64,000 nucleotides of DNA, from NCBI GenBank assembly GCA_903861145.1, contig CAIOTH010000106.1, positions 1 to 64,000 of the forward strand, given 5' to 3'. Under the pieces are notes generated by a model. It was not told the DNA's origin and made no database searches. It was given only the letters and a program-made list of their open reading frames with translations. This stretch comes from an uncultured Bacteroidota bacterium (GTDB lineage: Bacteria; Bacteroidota; Bacteroidia; Chitinophagales; LD1). A program made the translations under genes and the position numbers. Shown one piece after another: positions 1 to 9,504 of the stretch (positions are counted from its first letter, which is position 1; each line of letters starts with the position of its first letter).

Positions 1-1250
1 GTGCCACCGCTTTGGTATACTATGGCAGTAGTACTGTTAGAATTGCCATCGGAGTTTGTATTGAAGCCTACCATTACAGCCGTATAATCTGTGGTTGAAA
101 CAGCGGTGTTGCGGTTAGGGTTATCGCAGCTACAGGTAAATCTTTGCACATAAATTGGCTTATCTATTCCGGTAGGCACGCCACCTTTTACCAAAGTACC
201 ATTTACATCAGCAAATACCAACTTATAACCACTGCTGTTAACCGTTCCGTCTAAATAGTTATTAGCACCGTACGAGCGTATGGCCCCGTTTACCGAAAGG
301 TTGGTAATAGCGTTTGAACCTACATATAGGGTATTATTGGCATTGCCAGTGCTATATGGATATAAATAGGCGTTCGACCCATCGTTACGCAAAATAACCT
401 CCGAACTCAAATCATCGGCCACGCCGTTTGCATTCAAATCGTTGTAAAGAATACTGCCTATACCGTTTGCGCCGGGTGTGGCCATTATAGCCCCTGCTTT
501 AAAATTATTAAAGCCCGTACCCGCCGAAAAGCCACGTGTGCTAAGCCAGTTATCGTTATCAAGCCCCAGGTTAGCGCCGTAAATACCTGTTTTGTTGAAA
601 GAGATGTTCGGGTTACCGCTGCCGCCGTTAGCCAACTCAAGTTGTGCCGAGTTGTTGGTGCCCATGTTAACCCCCGCCAGTGTTAAGCGCATATCGCCGG
701 CTACATCTACTTCGCGGGTTCCTGCTAAAGTAGCTACGCCTATTTGCGTGCCATTATCGTTTATAATACTGCACGTGGCGCCTACACCGGTGCTTTTAAT
801 AACGTAATTGGCATTAGCACAACCAACAGGCCCTGTGGCACCGGTTACCCCGGTTGCGCCGTTTACACCTGCACCCGTTGGCCCGGTATTACCCATTGCA
901 CCAGCAGGCCCTGCAATACCCGTTGCCCCAATAGGACCCGCACCTCCGGTTGCGCCGGTAACACCTGCAGCGCCTAACGAGCACATTGAAACCCATTGGT
1001 TGGTTGCTGTAGTGTAGAAATAAAAGCAATTAAGGTCAGTATCGTAAACCATCAACGAGTTAGCTGGGGTGGGTATGGCCAACCTCTGTGCTGTTGTCAT
1101 ACGCGGAATTAGCATACCCTTGGCCGTGCTTTGCATTTCAACAATAGCGCTTTGGTCGGGGGTAGGGGTGCCAATGCCCACGTTGTTTTGTGCGTTCATA
1201 TCAATTGCACCAAAAAGTAAGGCAATGCAAAGGGTTAATAGTTTATTCAT
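1..1250 (-). CDS. Collagen-like repeat surface protein (partial, runs off the left edge)
   Basis: Minus frame from ATG at 1250 reads [56 protein letters not shown]..., a signal peptide and Bacteroidota surface-protein N-terminus, then [31 protein letters not shown] Gly-X-Y repeats. Open to position 1. Confidence 0.8.
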   Translation of the reverse strand, partial: MNKLLTLCIALLFGAIDMNAQNNVGIGTPTPDQSAIVEMQSTAKGMLIPRMTTAQRLAIPTPANSLMVYDTDLNCFYFYTTATNQWVSMCSLGAAGVTGATGGAGPIGATGIAGPAGAMGNTGPTGAGVNGATGVTGATGPVGCANANYVIKSTGVGATCSIINDNGTQIGVATLAGTREVDVAGDMRLTLAGVNMGTNNSAQLELANGGSGNPNISFNKTGIYGANLGLDNDNWLSTRGFSAGTGFNNFKAGAIMATPGANGIGSILYNDLNANGVADDLSSEVILRNDGSNAYLYPYSTGNANNTLYVGSNAITNLSVNGAIRSYGANNYLDGTVNSSGYKLVFADVNGTLVKGGVPTGIDKPIYVQRFTCSCDNPNRNTAVSTTDYTAVMVGFNTNSDGNSNSTTAIVYQSGG

Positions 1251-1499
1251 CGGGTAGCGAATTTATAGTGCAGTTTCTGCGCCGCCGAAGATAAAAAAAA
1301 TAAAAGCAGCTGTGCATTTGTGATACCAGCTAACGTTAATATGCTTAGTTGTGCCAAGCCCACAAATGATGATATAAATCAAGAAAAATAATGATGTAAT
1401 TCATTTTTTTAGCCTAATTGAGTTCTTTATTTTGTCCCGTTGCGTTTATTGGAGTTATCCCGGCAACTATCACATCCCTTTAAGGGCTAAGTACCGAAG

Positions 1500-2069
1500 A
1501 TGAAAATATTCATTAAAAACATGGTTACTATTCGTTGCAAAATGATAGTAAAATCTGTGCTCGAAAGTTTGGGTATTAAATACGGACATGTTGAACTTGG
1601 CGAAGTGGAATTATTGGAGGATATAACGGATGAACTACAGGCAAAATTAAACGATGCGTTATTAAAATACGGCCTTGAGTTGCTTGCAGATAAGAAAGCC
1701 ATATTGATAGAAAGCATAAAGAACGCAATTGTTGAAATGGTGCATTACGATGAAGATGCACCGCTGGTGAAAAATTCGGAATATTTAAGCCATAAGCTCA
1801 ACCACGACTATACCTATCTTTCAAACATTTTTTCTGAAGTGACTTGCGGAACCATTGAGCATTACATTATTAGGCACAAAATTGAAAGAGCAAAAGAATT
1901 GCTTGTTTACAACGAGCTAAGCCTTAAAGAAATATCCTACAAACTGCATTATAGTAGTGTTGCCCACTTGTCAGCACAATTCCATAAAATAACCGGTTTA
2001 ACCCCCACCCACTTCAAAGAACTGAAAAATAAAAGGCTGCAGGTGCTTGATAAAATAAGCAATCCTTAA
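1500..2069 (+). CDS. AraC-family transcriptional regulator with HMA-like N-terminus
   Basis: C-terminal AraC HTH (IERAKELLVYNELSLKEISYKLHYSSVAHLSAQFHKITGLTPTHFKEL); N-terminus resembles a heavy-metal-associated fold (IRCKMIVKSVLESLGI..VELGEVEL). Confidence 0.85.
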   Translation: MKIFIKNMVTIRCKMIVKSVLESLGIKYGHVELGEVELLEDITDELQAKLNDALLKYGLELLADKKAILIESIKNAIVEMVHYDEDAPLVKNSEYLSHKLNHDYTYLSNIFSEVTCGTIEHYIIRHKIERAKELLVYNELSLKEISYKLHYSSVAHLSAQFHKITGLTPTHFKELKNKRLQVLDKISNP

Positions 2070-2340
2070 GCATCGGCCATTTGGCGGTTATATGGCAGTT
2101 CGAAATGTGTGAATAATGTAACTCTTTGAAGTAATTATATAACACATATAGAGGTTACAAGCACCACCTTTGTATTGCGTTCTATTTAACAGATGTTTCG
2201 CTTCTTGCCCGATTAGCAAACCCCGTATCGTTCGATATAGGCAAAAGTCAATCCTTAAGATGAGCTAGCTCATTGCAACAGGCAGGCATCAGATAATAAG
2301 TTTGCAGTATCATTTTTTAAACAATTAAAAACATAATACC

Positions 2341-2496
2341 ATGGGAAATCTACTTTATGTCGTTGCTGTTCTTCTTATTATAGGTTGGGCAGTTGGATTT
2401 TTTGCCTTTCATGCCGGCTGGCTTATTCACGCATTGCTGGTTATAGCAGTAATTGCAATTCTGCTTCGTCTTATTAGCGGTGGGAAGGTAGCATAA
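2341..2496 (+). CDS. 51-aa two-TM small membrane protein, lmo0937-like
   Basis: ATG..TAA reads MGNLLYVVAVLLIIGWAVGFFAFHAGWLIHALLVIAVIAILLRLISGGKVA; below the ORF-track cutoff. Matches the remembered lmo0937 family pattern. Confidence 0.75.
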   Translation: MGNLLYVVAVLLIIGWAVGFFAFHAGWLIHALLVIAVIAILLRLISGGKVA

Positions 2497-2527
2497 TAAA
2501 TTGTTCATCTTTTTAATACCTGATGCC

Positions 2528-2965
2528 GTGAAAACTACCCTGTTTATATGCGCCCTGTTATTGCTTGTTATTGCGGCCCCTGCGCAAAATGTAAAACCCT
2601 GCGATACGTGGCTAACTGATTTTATACAGGTTGACCCTAAAATGAATGATGGTTCGGCTATTGATAAATACATAACCACCAAATTGCTGGATGATGTTTC
2701 CTTAAAATCGAAAGCAACCTGCATGGTTGGATTGATGGTGTACGTTAACTGCCAGGGTGAGTTTAGTTATGTAGAGCAGCCATACCGAAACAATCCGGCA
2801 TTGGCTGCCCAATGCGATAACCTTTTAGAACAAACCGAAAGTATATTGAACGGAGTAAAAACGTTTTTGCCCGGCAAAATAGCCGGCGAAAAAAAGGACT
2901 TCACTTTCAAAATCGTTGTTAAAGTAAAGCACAACGGCCAACCAACTGCTGAGTTATTGTATTAA
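2528..2965 (+). CDS. Secreted hypothetical protein (TonB-C-like architecture possible)
   Basis: GTG start gives signal peptide (M/V)KTTLFICALLLLVIAAPAQ; 'VYVNCQGEFSYVEQ..' region. Confidence 0.55.
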   Translation: MKTTLFICALLLLVIAAPAQNVKPCDTWLTDFIQVDPKMNDGSAIDKYITTKLLDDVSLKSKATCMVGLMVYVNCQGEFSYVEQPYRNNPALAAQCDNLLEQTESILNGVKTFLPGKIAGEKKDFTFKIVVKVKHNGQPTAELLY

Positions 2966-3002
2966 TAACTGCTTGTAACAATGCCCGTAAAGACGGCTAA
3001 TG

Positions 3003-3737
3003 TTACATCTTAGCATTGCCAAACACCTTCTTCAGCAAGTCGGTGGTTTGTGCCATGGGGTCTTTGCGTATTTTGGCTTCCTCTTGCGCAATCATGTAAA
3101 ACAAACCATCAATTGCTTTGCGGGTTACATAATCGGGCAGGTCGGTTTCAACCTTGCTAACAAATGGAATGCGATTGTATTGGGTCATAATATCACTCCA
3201 GTACTTTGTTGCATTCACTTTATCAAGCGCATCTTTAATAATGGGCTTAAAAGCCGCTACCAACTGCTCGGTAGTTGTGCGCTTTAAAAATTGCGTAGCG
3301 GCGTCTTTTTGTTGGTTGTTAACTATGTTAATGGCATCACTAATTGTCATTTGCTTAATGGCATTAATAAAAATAGGTGTAGCCGACTTGGCTGCATTTT
3401 CGGCCGCATGGTTAAACGATTCAACGGCCTGGTCCACCTGGCTACCTAAACCTATATTTCGCACGGCGCTTTCTACCTGCTGTGCCTGCGGAGGGAACGG
3501 GATTTTTATAGTTGGGTTTTTAAAATAACCATCAGTAACCGAACCCAAGTCAACACCATGGGTGATACCTTTGGTTAATGCTTCTTTAATAGCTTGTCCG
3601 GCCTCATCCTGCGTAAAACTACCGGAGGAAGGCGCGTTAATACCTGCGGCATTTTCTAGTTTCTTAAAAAACTGCGCTTGCGAGTTGCTATAGCCGGTGG
3701 TTACAAAGGCAATTAGTAATAGGAGTTTCATTTTCAT
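3003..3737 (-). CDS. DUF4197 domain-containing secreted protein
   Basis: Signal peptide then FFKKLENAAG..EAIKEALTKGITHGVDLGSVTDGYFKNPTIKIPFPPQAQ, typical DUF4197. Confidence 0.8.
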   Translation of the reverse strand: MKMKLLLLIAFVTTGYSNSQAQFFKKLENAAGINAPSSGSFTQDEAGQAIKEALTKGITHGVDLGSVTDGYFKNPTIKIPFPPQAQQVESAVRNIGLGSQVDQAVESFNHAAENAAKSATPIFINAIKQMTISDAINIVNNQQKDAATQFLKRTTTEQLVAAFKPIIKDALDKVNATKYWSDIMTQYNRIPFVSKVETDLPDYVTRKAIDGLFYMIAQEEAKIRKDPMAQTTDLLKKVFGNAKM

Positions 3738-3891
3738 GTGGTTCGGTTTTGTTTTCAGCCTGTAATGCTACAATAGTGCCAAAAATAGTGTTAATGCGCT
3801 AAGGTGTTAAAGTGTTAACGTTTAAGCAAGAACATTTACTTGTATTAACATTAGCACATTAACACATAGCAACGTTAACGCGCAGTTGATA

Positions 3892-5151
3892 TTAATTTAC
3901 GCCTAGGGCTTGCAGCGTTTCAACATTCAGGTTACCAACCGGTAAGCCTTTATCGCGCTGAAATTTAATGAGGCTTTGCTTGGTTCTTTCGCCCATTTGG
4001 TTGTCAACAGGCACATCGTAACCTTCGCGATCCAAAGCTTGTTGTATCTGGTTAATTTTGCTTTCGGTAATATCCTGGTCGCAAAGTATTTCTTTCCAAA
4101 TCAGGTAACCGCCTTTCTTAGCCAAAACCTTTTTCATTACTGTTTTATAAGTAATAGGAATTTCGGTTTTTACTTCGCGTTCAGGTTGCACAATTTTTTG
4201 GCGTGGAACTACTTTGGTTTGTGCAGGAATAATTTCTTCCTGTACCGACTCTGGTACCACTTCTACTTTGCGGCTTACTTTTTGGTAAACGGCATCAAAT
4301 TGTTTTAAGCTCCATATTTCGCAATCGGCCGGGTTTGGCGATAAGCAGTTTTTGCTGGTGCCGGTTTTTACCCATTTTTGCGTGGCAGGCGTTACCATCT
4401 TGTTTTCTACTACCGTTTCATATTGTGCAGGTATTCTTATAATTCTCTTTCCTTCGGGTACTAACACTACCGTTTCGTTTACTGTTTCGTAGGTAGCGGG
4501 AATTATTTCGGTTTTAGTGGTAGCCGGTTTATCAACAACCACATCTTCCTTCAAGTCGAAAACATCGGGTGCCAGGCAACGTGCATAGCATTTGCCAACC
4601 ACAGCATCTGCCGGGTAATCAGAAATAGGAGGGTTGTTATGCGCTACATAACCGCCCTGCTCAGCATTCGATTTTACAGGTGCGTTACCCGCATTAGCCT
4701 TTTCGGTTTTTGCAGGGGCTTTTACACTGGTTGTTTCGGTGGTTGTTTTAGTGCTGGTAGTTTTGGTTGTAGTAGTCTTGGTTGCCGGTGCAGATTTAGC
4801 CTGCGTCGTCTTGGTATCAGCCTTTGCCGCCGATGGATGGTTAATGCTATTCAGATCCTGGTTATCGTTTGTAGGGGCAACCTGTTTTTTTACGGGTTTA
4901 CTTTGCTTAACTACGGTGGGTGTGTTATTGGTAGCAGCAGGGTTGCTATTGACTTTGGTATTGGCCGGTGCATCCTGCGGCATGTTTTTGGGCATGGGTA
5001 TATTTTTGCTGCCATCCCAAATAACTGCGTTGCTATCTTGCTTAACGTATTCGTTCAGGTCGGGGTTGCCGGTATTGATGAATATCTGCGCCTTTGTCTG
5101 CAACGACAAAAACACAGCCAGCGCTACAACCAAAACTTTCAATCTATTCAT
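3892..5151 (-). CDS. Secreted peptidoglycan-binding-domain protein with repeated PA-x-YETV motifs
   Basis: Signal peptide, Thr/Lys/Ala-rich linker, repeated IPATYETV / IPAQYETV, C-terminal PG_binding_1-like KINQIQQALDREGYDVPVDNQMGERTKQSLIKFQRDKGL. Confidence 0.75.
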   Translation of the reverse strand: MNRLKVLVVALAVFLSLQTKAQIFINTGNPDLNEYVKQDSNAVIWDGSKNIPMPKNMPQDAPANTKVNSNPAATNNTPTVVKQSKPVKKQVAPTNDNQDLNSINHPSAAKADTKTTQAKSAPATKTTTTKTTSTKTTTETTSVKAPAKTEKANAGNAPVKSNAEQGGYVAHNNPPISDYPADAVVGKCYARCLAPDVFDLKEDVVVDKPATTKTEIIPATYETVNETVVLVPEGKRIIRIPAQYETVVENKMVTPATQKWVKTGTSKNCLSPNPADCEIWSLKQFDAVYQKVSRKVEVVPESVQEEIIPAQTKVVPRQKIVQPEREVKTEIPITYKTVMKKVLAKKGGYLIWKEILCDQDITESKINQIQQALDREGYDVPVDNQMGERTKQSLIKFQRDKGLPVGNLNVETLQALGVN

Positions 5152-5254
5152 AGGTGTTATTTAAATGCAAGCGCCAAATTTATACATTATACAAAAACAC
5201 GGGCAAAAATTTTCAAAGCAATTACAAACAGTTTATCATTGCCATGTTTCAAAA

Positions 5255-6088
5255 ATGACTCAAATGGACAATATTACCACTATTCAGCAGCAAATTGAGG
5301 CCGCATGGGCCGATAGAACCTTGTTACAACAAGCCCCAACCCAGGCCACCATCAGGCAGGTAATTGAGTTGTTAGATAAAGGCAGCATCCGCATTGCCGA
5401 ACGCGAAGAAGGTGGCTGGAAGATTAACGAATGGATTAAAAAGGCGGTGATATTGTATTTCCCGATACAGCAAATGCAAACGGTAGAAGTAGGGCCTTTT
5501 GAGTTTTACGACAAAATACCACTTAAGCGCAATTATAAAGAACTAGGTGTGCGCGTAGTGCCACATGCTATTGCCCGCCATGGTAGTTTTGTTGCAAAAG
5601 GCGTAATACTAATGCCCAGCTATGTAAATATTGGCGCTTATGTTGATGAAGGTACTATGGTTGATACATGGGCCACCGTAGGTAGCTGTGCCCAAATTGG
5701 AAAACATGTTCACCTAAGCGGTGGCGTAGGAATAGGTGGGGTGCTTGAACCCATACAGGCAGCACCTGTTATTATTGAAGACAATTGTTTTATTGGTTCG
5801 CGGTGCATAGTGGTTGAAGGCGTTCGAGTTGAGCGCGAAGCTGTGTTAGGAGCCAATGTGGTTTTAACCATGAGCACCAAAATTATAGATGTAACCGGGC
5901 CAAAGCCGGTTGAATATAAAGGTTATGTTCCCCCTCGCTCGGTGGTTATTCCTGGTAGTTATACCAAAGATTTCCCTGCGGGGCAATACCAGGTGCCTTG
6001 TGCACTCATTATTGGAACGCGTAAAGAGTCAACTGATAAAAAGACTTCTTTAAATGATGCTTTGAGAGAGCATAGTGTGGCTGTTTAA
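5255..6088 (+). CDS. dapD: 2,3,4,5-tetrahydropyridine-2,6-dicarboxylate N-succinyltransferase
   Basis: Left-handed beta-helix protein: RVVPHAIARHGSFVAKGVILMPSYVNIGAYVDEGTMVDTWATVGSCAQIGKHVHLSGGVGIGGVLEP. ORF track starts at 5165; the ATG at 5255 is more plausible. Confidence 0.93.
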   Translation: MTQMDNITTIQQQIEAAWADRTLLQQAPTQATIRQVIELLDKGSIRIAEREEGGWKINEWIKKAVILYFPIQQMQTVEVGPFEFYDKIPLKRNYKELGVRVVPHAIARHGSFVAKGVILMPSYVNIGAYVDEGTMVDTWATVGSCAQIGKHVHLSGGVGIGGVLEPIQAAPVIIEDNCFIGSRCIVVEGVRVEREAVLGANVVLTMSTKIIDVTGPKPVEYKGYVPPRSVVIPGSYTKDFPAGQYQVPCALIIGTRKESTDKKTSLNDALREHSVAV

Positions 6089-6783
6089 GGAATTAAATCA
6101 AGGTAGAAAAACCCCGTATCAAAATTATCGACGGCTCCTTTATCGTATTTGCGATATACTACCTCGCCTGTTTTAAACGGTATTGGATTTTTAAATATCG
6201 GGCCATCGAAAACGAAGGAGTGATACTCGCCGTTTTCGCCGCAAGGGTCAACGTTGGTGGGTAGGTCTTTTAAAAAGCTTTCATCTATTAAGCGGCCGGC
6301 AAAAGATTTGGCCAAATACTTTTCGTTTACACAAACTAAAATGGCCTTAAATCCTTTAGCAATAAACTCATGAATCAGCTCTGTGCTATCACGCTTCCAA
6401 ATTGGGAAAACGCCTTGCATACCCGCTTGTGCCAATTGCTGTTCTCTATACAACTTCAAATCCTCTAAAAAGATATCGCCAAAGATTGAGTAATCAATAC
6501 GTTCATCTTTAAACTGCTTCATTATGGTAAACATCTCGCGGTTGTAATCCTCCATGCTCGGCATTTCGGGCAAGCGTATTTGTTTTAGAGGGATACCAAT
6601 TTCTTTGGCCTGTTGCTCAAGTAGCTCAATGCGCACCCCGTGCATGCTAACCCTATTGTAAGATGTGTTTACCGAGGTTAGCAGGTAGCTTATTTTATAT
6701 TCCTGCTTTTGCAGTACTTCGTAAAGCGCCAGTGATGAGTCTTTGCCCCCGCTCCAGTTAAATATGGCTTTGCTTTTGCTCAT
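6085..6783 (-). CDS. Dph6-related ATP pyrophosphatase / adenine nucleotide alpha hydrolase
   Basis: PP-loop FNWSGGKDSSLALYEV; start at MSKSKAIFNWSGG. Confidence 0.8.
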   Translation of the reverse strand: MSKSKAIFNWSGGKDSSLALYEVLQKQEYKISYLLTSVNTSYNRVSMHGVRIELLEQQAKEIGIPLKQIRLPEMPSMEDYNREMFTIMKQFKDERIDYSIFGDIFLEDLKLYREQQLAQAGMQGVFPIWKRDSTELIHEFIAKGFKAILVCVNEKYLAKSFAGRLIDESFLKDLPTNVDPCGENGEYHSFVFDGPIFKNPIPFKTGEVVYRKYDKGAVDNFDTGFFYLDLIP

Positions 6784-6957
6784 TGCGGGCAAACTAAGGT
6801 GTTTTGGGCGAAAGGAAATAATGGTGGCTAATGACATCTTTACCAAACAATTACACAATTGTTAAAAATGAGATGGTTGACAATAATCACTACCAATATG
6901 TTATTTCTGCATTAAATTAGCCGAATTCTATTTTTCACGTACACAACAATTTGAAAT

Positions 6958-8040
6958 ATGAAAGCAACTTTCACCCTGTGTTTGCTTCTCGTTTCTTTAG
7001 TTTGCGTTAAGGCGCAAATAACCATTGGCTCGGGCGATTTTGCCAACGCCAATGATACCATGCGCATAAGCGTGGCCAATATTCCTAACAATCTTAATTA
7101 CCAGGCCACCGGTGCCGATACCACCTGGGATTATTCGTTCCTTACCTTTGCCAGCCAGCGTATTGATAAAATGCTGAACCCGATTAACACCAATACCATT
7201 TATGCTATTTACTATGGTAATGTAAGTTTTAATTCAAACCGGTCTAATATTGCAACCCCGGGTAGCCTTAGTATTAATATTGCTAATTTCCTTACAATAG
7301 GTAACGAGTATAACTTCTTTTACAAAAGTAACTCGGCTTATATACAGCAGGGTATTGGGTTATCGATAGAGAGCATACCAACCGACATTGCCTATAGCCA
7401 GAAAGATACTTTATATCATTTCCCCATGAACTACGGCGATGTTGACGGTTGCGAGAGCAGTTACAAAATCAGCATACCAACCTTAGGCTATTTCGTTTCG
7501 CAACAGCAAAGAACAAATGTGGTTGATGGTTATGGCACACTTATCAGCCCTTTCGGAACCTTCCCGGTTTTAAGAATGGTAACCAACATGGTACCTACAG
7601 ATTCGTTTTATATTGATACACTGCATGCAGGTATTAACTTTCCTTTGCCAACGCAGCGCGAATACAAATGGTTTGGCATTGGCTTTAAAGAGCCGTTGCT
7701 GCAAATCAACACCCAGGTAATTTTAGGTTTTGAAAGCATTACTTCAATAGCTTACCGCGATAGTGCCCGCGTTTGGCCTTTGGGTATTAACGAGCCTTCG
7801 GGGACTGAAATAGCTTTTAATGTTTATCCTAACCCTGCATTTAATAACTTCCAGGTATCGTATCCTAACAACACCGGCGCTGAACTTGTGGTGGCAGATT
7901 TAAGTGGTAAAGAAATACTGCATAAACCCCTTACCGGCGAACTTGAAACTGTAGATGTTTCGCAGTGGGCGAAAGGCACTTACCTGGTATTGGTTACCAA
8001 CCAACAGCAAACTGCGGTTAAGAAGATTGTTGTAGAATAG
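6958..8040 (+). CDS. T9SS type A sorting domain-containing secreted protein
   Basis: Signal peptide; C-terminal FNVYPNPAFNNFQVSYP..DLSGKEILHKPLTG..WAKGTYLVLVTNQQQTAVKKIVVE. Confidence 0.85.
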   Translation: MKATFTLCLLLVSLVCVKAQITIGSGDFANANDTMRISVANIPNNLNYQATGADTTWDYSFLTFASQRIDKMLNPINTNTIYAIYYGNVSFNSNRSNIATPGSLSINIANFLTIGNEYNFFYKSNSAYIQQGIGLSIESIPTDIAYSQKDTLYHFPMNYGDVDGCESSYKISIPTLGYFVSQQQRTNVVDGYGTLISPFGTFPVLRMVTNMVPTDSFYIDTLHAGINFPLPTQREYKWFGIGFKEPLLQINTQVILGFESITSIAYRDSARVWPLGINEPSGTEIAFNVYPNPAFNNFQVSYPNNTGAELVVADLSGKEILHKPLTGELETVDVSQWAKGTYLVLVTNQQQTAVKKIVVE

Positions 8041-8106
8041 GGCGTAGGGTTATCGAATACAGGATTGCTTCCCTCGGAGGCCTCGTTCGCAATGACGTTA
8101 TCTTAG

Positions 8107-9096
8107 TTAAACCGCCGCAGCCCTGGCTTCAGCTTTTTCAAAATAACCTTGCAACAACTCCTCAGTTATTTGCTTTACCGGCCGTATTGAATGAACATAC
8201 TCAATAGAAGGACCCGCGCACCACATGGTTTGGTAAGTGGCGCCAAAGGCAGCTTTTTCAAGGCTCTTCATACCTTTATAATATGTAATCATTTTGGTCC
8301 ATTTTTTAATGCGCTTGTTGCTGTTAAGCATTTTCTCTAACCAGTTTTGCGTGGTGCCAATTTGCTTAACGTAATCGGTATTAATAACGGTGCATGGGGT
8401 ACCCGAAAGTTTGGTGGTCATTACTATATCTTTAGCGCCATGGCTAACGCAGGCCATTTTATAATCTTCAGTAACCGGTGCCTCAACCGATGCAATAAAC
8501 GGACTGCCTATAGATATACCACAAGCCCCTGCATCAATCATCTTCCGCATTTGTGCGCCATTGCCCACACCACCGGCCGATATTACCGGCAACTTACAAC
8601 TCTTCTTAATCGCCCTAATCAAATCAAGCGGAGCAATTTTACCTGCGTGGCCACCGGCCTGGTTGTTTACACATATCAGTGCATCGGCACCCATGGCTTC
8701 CACTTTTAACGCATAAGCCTCATCAATTACGTCGCAAAAAACTTTAATGCCGGCTGGTTTGCATGCCTTAATTATGTGTGCAGGCGAGCCCAGAGAAGTA
8801 ATAATAAAACCAACCTTATATTCAACGCAGGTTTTAAGTTGCTCCTCTAACCTTAGGTTAGATTTGTTGGCTATTAAGTTAATGCCAAAAGGTTTGTTGG
8901 TAGCACTGCGTATTTCATCTAAGGCCTTTCTAAAGTCGGCATCGGTTCTATAGTTAAGGGCGGGTATAGCACCTGTAATACCGGCTTTGCACGCTTCAAT
9001 AATCATTTTGGCATTGCTTACCAAAAACATAGGCGCAACAATTACCGGGTATTCAATACCCAGCATACGGGTTAAATCTGTTTCTATCTTTTGCAT
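8107..9096 (-). CDS. Nitronate monooxygenase family protein
   Basis: TIM-barrel FMN enzyme: MLGIEYPVIVAPMFLVSN..NQAGGHAGK..PVISAGGVGNGAQMRKMIDAGACGISIGSPFIAS. Confidence 0.88.
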   Translation of the reverse strand: MQKIETDLTRMLGIEYPVIVAPMFLVSNAKMIIEACKAGITGAIPALNYRTDADFRKALDEIRSATNKPFGINLIANKSNLRLEEQLKTCVEYKVGFIITSLGSPAHIIKACKPAGIKVFCDVIDEAYALKVEAMGADALICVNNQAGGHAGKIAPLDLIRAIKKSCKLPVISAGGVGNGAQMRKMIDAGACGISIGSPFIASVEAPVTEDYKMACVSHGAKDIVMTTKLSGTPCTVINTDYVKQIGTTQNWLEKMLNSNKRIKKWTKMITYYKGMKSLEKAAFGATYQTMWCAGPSIEYVHSIRPVKQITEELLQGYFEKAEARAAAV

Positions 9097-9504
9097 GTCA
9101 TTAATTTCGGGTGGTAAAGGTAAAGAAAAATGTGTTTAGGTGCATAGGTGTTCATGTGTTCACGCTTAGAATTCGAAGCTCCGGATAAAATGACAATTTT
9201 ATGACACAACGCTAACTCATACTCTGCGCGACACATTCGCACTCTCAAAATTCACCGATGAAAAATTAAGGCTTACCGAATACTAAGCTGATATTATGGA
9301 ATTAGCGGCCAAAGTGCATCTGCATACTACAATAAGCAATACCTATCGGCGTTTGATAGCGAAATAATCGCTTTTTAGAGGTGGAAAACAGGGTAATTCC
9401 TTTTTTAGGGAAAAATTTTGAAAAGTGAAAATAAGAGATATTTTTACGCTCCATTTCAAAAAGGCAAAAAGCTAAATTTTAATAACCAAAAACGTAAAAA
9501 GAAC

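Noticed and set aside
744-1017. Plus-strand Pro/Cys-rich ORFs
   Set aside because: Antisense to the Gly-X-Y repeats of the collagen-like CDS.
4639-5298. Long + strand ORFs 4639..5298 and 4739..5164
   Set aside because: Antisense to the well-supported PG-binding gene 3892..5151; they arise from the low-complexity Thr/Lys/Ala coding region.
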